Assembly: GCF_013408095.1 (NCBI RefSeq)
Contig: NZ_JACBZF010000001.1
Coordinates: 372,001-436,000, forward strand
DNA from: Novosphingobium marinum
GTDB taxonomy: Bacteria > Pseudomonadota > Alphaproteobacteria > Sphingomonadales > Sphingomonadaceae
DNA: 64,000 nucleotides
Reading direction: 5' to 3'
The translations under genes and the position numbers were made by a program. A model generated the notes under the pieces. It was not told the DNA's origin. It did no database searches and worked only from the letters and a program-made list of their open reading frames with translations. This document shows, piece after piece, positions 60,906 to 64,000 of this stretch (the first letter of the stretch is position 1; each line of letters opens with the position of its first letter).

Positions 60906-62697
60906 CCGTCGATCCGGATGGAGCCAGCGCCTCGGCGCCGCCCTGTCGGCCTTGTGCCTGGGGCTAGGACTGCTTGTCGCGACCGGAGCCATAGCAGAGC
61001 CGCCCCGCGAAGCAGCTTCGCTGATCGCGAGCGCAAGGGCAGACCTGCTGTCGGGCGATGCCATCGGGGCCGAGGTGCGCCTGCGGAAGGCGCTTGCCCA
61101 AGGGGCATCCCGCGAGGACGTCGCGGCGCTGATGGGCGATGCGCTGATCGATCAGGGCGAATTGCGCCGCGCTGGCGAGTGGCTCGAAGGAGAGCGGTTC
61201 TCCCCTGCAACCCGCGCGCTCGGCTATCGGGTGATCGCAAGGCTCGAGCGGATCGAGAATAATCTCGAAAAAGCCGGGGAAGCCTATGACAAGGCGGTCG
61301 CGATCGATCCCGCCAATGCAACCATGTGGGTAGAAATCGGCCGACTACGCTACGAAGGCGGCGAGCACATGCTGGCGCTGGAAGCGGCGGACACGGCCCT
61401 TGCCCTCGATCCGGACAATGTGCGAGCGCTCGAGTTTTCGGGCCAGATAGTGCGCGACCGGCACGGTCTGAAGGCCGCTTTGCCGTGGTTCGAAGCGGCT
61501 CTCGAACGCTCGCCGAACGACATTTCTGTCCTTGTCGAATATGCCGCCACTCTGGGCGATCTCGGACGTGCCCGCGAAATGCTGACGACGACCCGCAAGA
61601 TCCTCGAGATCGATCCCGGCAATGCGCGCGCCTATTACCTGCAGGCGGTCATGGCCGCCCGCGCCGACCGGAACGAACTGGCCCGAAAACTGCTGCTCAA
61701 GACCGGCAATCGGCTCGAGGACCTTCCCGGAGCAATACTCCTGCAAGGCATCCTTGAGCTTCGCGCTGGCAATCACGTGCTGGCGCGCGAAGCTTTCGAG
61801 AAGCTGCTCCGAGAACAGCCGGCCAATGCGAACGCACAGGTCCTGCTGGCGCGGACGTTGTTCCGGGCCGGGGACTACCGGCAGCTGGTCCGGCGGTTCG
61901 GCGATTTTGCCGACCACGAGGCGGCCCGACCGTACCTGCTCACGCTGATGGGACGAGCGTTCGAGCAGCTTGGCGACCGCTCCCGCGCCGCCAGCTATCT
62001 CGACCGGGCTGCTTCTGTGCGATCCGGTCAGCTCCCGCTGACAGCCGCATCCTCCGAGATCGGCGAACTGGTCTCGCAAGGCAGACTGGTTGAGGCTTCG
62101 ACGGCTGCGGAACGCTATCGCGCCATGGCGCCCGGCAATTACGACATTCAGGTCCGCGCAGGCGACGCACGGCTGGCGCTGGGGGACGGGAAAGGCGCGC
62201 TGGAACGCTACGACCTGGCGGCCCGGATCAGGTTGCCCGAGGCATTGATGCTGAAGATGGCGGCGGCGCATCTGTCGCTGCGCGAGACGTCCGATGCGGC
62301 GCGGCTCGCCGAGGATTACCTGCGCGCCAATCCGCAAAGCCGGGTGGCAGCGAGACTGTCTGCGGAGATGGCGATGGAACTCGGTCGATGGTACCGGGCG
62401 CGCCAGCTTTTCGAGTACCTTGCCGCGAACGGCGAAGAAGACGTCACCACGCTTGGAAACCTGTCGCTCGCGCGTTTGCGAACCGGCGATGCCGAAGGGG
62501 CGGAGCAGGCGGCACGGCAAGCCTATCGAATGCAGCCTGCAAACCCTGTCGCCGCGCAGAACTGGGGGCTGGCCCTGGCCGCAACCGGTGGCAGCGAGGC
62601 AAAGGCGGGCGCGTTGCTTGCGAAAGCGCGCGCAATGATGGGGGACAATTCTCTGATTGCAGAAGGACGGCTGCTGCTCGGCAAGCAGCGAGGCTGA
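60889..62697 (+). CDS. prsT: TPR-repeat protein of the XrtA system (PrsT-like)
   Basis: A 602-residue exported protein with a signal peptide (LGLGLLVATGAIA, ~20-40) and some fourteen helical TPR-type repeats to the end. Position directly after prsR and TPR content identify it with PrsT, but it is shorter than the roughly 900-residue PrsT of beta- and gammaproteobacteria and shows no clear lipobox: the only signal-region Cys follows a poor LSAL sequence. It overlaps prsR by 17 bases. A scaffold role in the periplasm for glycan or protein assembly is likely. Confidence 0.82.
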   Translation: MTCTPDRRSGWSQRLGAALSALCLGLGLLVATGAIAEPPREAASLIASARADLLSGDAIGAEVRLRKALAQGASREDVAALMGDALIDQGELRRAGEWLEGERFSPATRALGYRVIARLERIENNLEKAGEAYDKAVAIDPANATMWVEIGRLRYEGGEHMLALEAADTALALDPDNVRALEFSGQIVRDRHGLKAALPWFEAALERSPNDISVLVEYAATLGDLGRAREMLTTTRKILEIDPGNARAYYLQAVMAARADRNELARKLLLKTGNRLEDLPGAILLQGILELRAGNHVLAREAFEKLLREQPANANAQVLLARTLFRAGDYRQLVRRFGDFADHEAARPYLLTLMGRAFEQLGDRSRAASYLDRAASVRSGQLPLTAASSEIGELVSQGRLVEASTAAERYRAMAPGNYDIQVRAGDARLALGDGKGALERYDLAARIRLPEALMLKMAAAHLSLRETSDAARLAEDYLRANPQSRVAARLSAEMAMELGRWYRARQLFEYLAANGEEDVTTLGNLSLARLRTGDAEGAEQAARQAYRMQPANPVAAQNWGLALAATGGSEAKAGALLAKARAMMGDNSLIAEGRLLLGKQRG

Positions 62698-62751
62698 AGC
62701 GCGCCCTCGACAATCGCCGTCCCGTGAGGCTAGCGGGATCAATCCTTTCGC

Positions 62752-63741
62752 TTGAACGGGCCGTCCGGTTCCTTGTCCATATTTCGCAGAATCGATCCGC
62801 TGATACGACTGATCCTCGGGATGATCCTGCTCGCGTCGGTGTTGCCTGTCACCGGCCGAGGCCTCGAATTAGCGCATGGCGTCGCGAATGTTGCCGTGTT
62901 CATGCTCTTCTTCCTCTACGGCCTCAGACTGCCCCGCCGGGACGTGATCGAAGGGCTCGGCGATCATGTCTTCCTGGTCCCGCTGGTTTTCTGGGTTTTC
63001 GGCGCGATGACGCTGGCGGGCTGGATCGTATGGAAGGGCATCGCCGGACTGGCGCCCGCCGACGTTGCGCTTGGCTTCCTGTTCCTCGGCGTGCTGCCTT
63101 CCACCGTGCAGTCCGCCACGGTCTACAGTTCCATCGCGGGAGGCAACGTGGCGAGTTCGGTGATCGCGGCGGCCCTGCTCAATATCGCAGGCGTCTTCGT
63201 TAGCGCTCCGCTCTTCTCGCTGCTCGCGGGGAATTCGGAAGCGGGCCTTGCCGGCGATGTCATCGTCAAGATTCTGGTGATCCTGCTTCTTCCGTTCCTG
63301 CTCGGTCAGGGATTGCAGGGCTTTACGCGAAGCTGGGTACAGGATCATCGCAAGCTGATCGGGCTGCTCGATCGCGGGGTGATCGGACTTGCCGTCTACG
63401 TCGCCTTTTCAGGCGCGGTCGAACAGGACGTGTGGACGAGTGTAAGCGCGAAGGCGTGGGCTGCCATTCTCGCGGGCGTCGCGGTCCTGCTGGCCTTTGC
63501 CCATGCCGGTGCGTGGACTGTCGGCGGACTGGTCGGCCTAGCGCGCGAGAAGCGGATTTCCTTCCTGTTCGGCGGTGCCCAGAAAAGCATCGCGATGGGA
63601 GCGCCGCTGGCCACGGTCCTGTTTCCCGCCGCGCTTGCCGGGATCGTGCTGTTGCCGCTGCTAGCCTATCATCTCATACAGATGATGGTCGCAGCCGTCA
63701 TCGCATCCCGGCTCAATCCGCCTTCCGAAGTCGCAGACTAG
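62752..63741 (+). CDS. BASS-family (bile acid:Na+ symporter-like) transporter
   Basis: A 329-residue membrane protein with nine or ten hydrophobic helices, matching the SBF-like group of the bile acid:sodium symporter superfamily ([54 protein letters not shown]). The substrate is unknown. The start is uncertain: TTG 62752 opens the frame and a second TTG lies seven codons later; neither has a strong ribosome site. Its stop overlaps that of panB by two bases (CTAG). Confidence 0.85.
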   Translation: MNGPSGSLSIFRRIDPLIRLILGMILLASVLPVTGRGLELAHGVANVAVFMLFFLYGLRLPRRDVIEGLGDHVFLVPLVFWVFGAMTLAGWIVWKGIAGLAPADVALGFLFLGVLPSTVQSATVYSSIAGGNVASSVIAAALLNIAGVFVSAPLFSLLAGNSEAGLAGDVIVKILVILLLPFLLGQGLQGFTRSWVQDHRKLIGLLDRGVIGLAVYVAFSGAVEQDVWTSVSAKAWAAILAGVAVLLAFAHAGAWTVGGLVGLAREKRISFLFGGAQKSIAMGAPLATVLFPAALAGIVLLPLLAYHLIQMMVAAVIASRLNPPSEVAD

Positions 63742-64000
63742 CGTTTCGGCTGATAGGTCTGCTCCGGGCCCGGAAAGGTCCGTGCGCGGACTTCCTCGGC
63801 ATACTTTGCAGCCGTATCGGACACGAGTTCGGCCATGTCGGCATAGCGTTTGACGAAGCGGGGAACGCGCTCGAACATTCCGAGCATGTCGTCGGTCACG
63901 AGGACCTGCCCGTCGCATTTCGCCGAGGCGCCGATGCCGATGACGACGCACGAAACCGTCTCGGTCACCTCGATCGCGATGGGTTCGACCACCCCTTCGA
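63738..64000 (-). CDS. panB: 3-methyl-2-oxobutanoate hydroxymethyltransferase, C-terminal part (cut by window edge)
   Basis: Only the last ~87 residues are in the window. [41 protein letters not shown] is the PanB active-site barrel end, with the GIGAS-type glycine turn and CDGQVLV, followed by [12 protein letters not shown]. PanB makes ketopantoate, the first committed step of pantothenate and thus CoA and phosphopantetheine synthesis. The rest of the gene is beyond the right edge. Confidence 0.92.
   Translation of the reverse strand, partial: EGVVEPIAIEVTETVSCVVIGIGASAKCDGQVLVTDDMLGMFERVPRFVKRYADMAELVSDTAAKYAEEVRARTFPGPEQTYQPKR

Overview
The window reads as a chromosomal segment of an alphaproteobacterium of the order Sphingomonadales (Erythrobacteraceae or Novosphingobium-like). 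The reasons are TonB-receptor-rich catabolic clusters, an exosortase A (XrtA) exopolysaccharide locus whose exosortase is fused to EpsI, the form of SdhB and RNase E, and high-GC codon use throughout. No plasmid, phage, IS element or CRISPR array is visible.

Positions 1-16.8 kb form a catabolic island for an unidentified, probably cyclic and epoxide-forming substrate. It holds two limonene-1,2-epoxide-hydrolase-fold proteins, an alpha/beta-fold epoxide hydrolase, three Rieske oxygenase alpha subunits without any beta subunit, a Rieske ferredoxin, two SnoaL-like proteins, a short-chain dehydrogenase, a ThuA-like protein, and two copies of a divergent module (medium-chain oxidoreductase facing a TonB-dependent receptor). 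Transcription switches strand many times. Two identical-architecture palindromes (TTGAC-N4-GTCAA) sit at Rieske promoters, and a separate shared element sits between each oxidoreductase/receptor pair. fumC and trxB (16.8-19.3 kb) follow.

Positions 19.3-37.9 kb are the XrtA locus. On the minus strand are two exosortase-associated hydrolases, an acyl carrier protein and a FemAB/GNAT-like transferase. On the plus strand are an AMP-forming acyl ligase and a PLP decarboxylase, then a long tightly spaced operon: polysaccharide export lipoprotein, chain-length protein, tyrosine autokinase, outer-membrane barrel, ExeA-like ATPase, polysaccharide deacetylase, FemAB protein, glycosyltransferase, XrtA-EpsI and an asparagine-synthase-like amidotransferase. 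A CHASE2-EAL c-di-GMP phosphodiesterase follows. The second half of the system lies at 56.0-62.7 kb: priming sugar transferase, PrsK sensor kinase, PrsR sigma-54 activator and a PrsT-like TPR protein. No PEP-CTERM substrate is encoded in the window.

Between the two halves (40.5-55.8 kb) is a mainly housekeeping block: zapE, a hotdog thioesterase, sdhB, a methyltransferase, rne with a structured 481-bp leader region, an amidase, PBP1A, efp, suhB, tRNA-Leu(CAA) and an M20 amidohydrolase. Immediately after the tRNA is a two-gene unit that looks like a membrane-active toxin with an integral-membrane partner. The window ends in a BASS-type transporter and the 3' end of panB.
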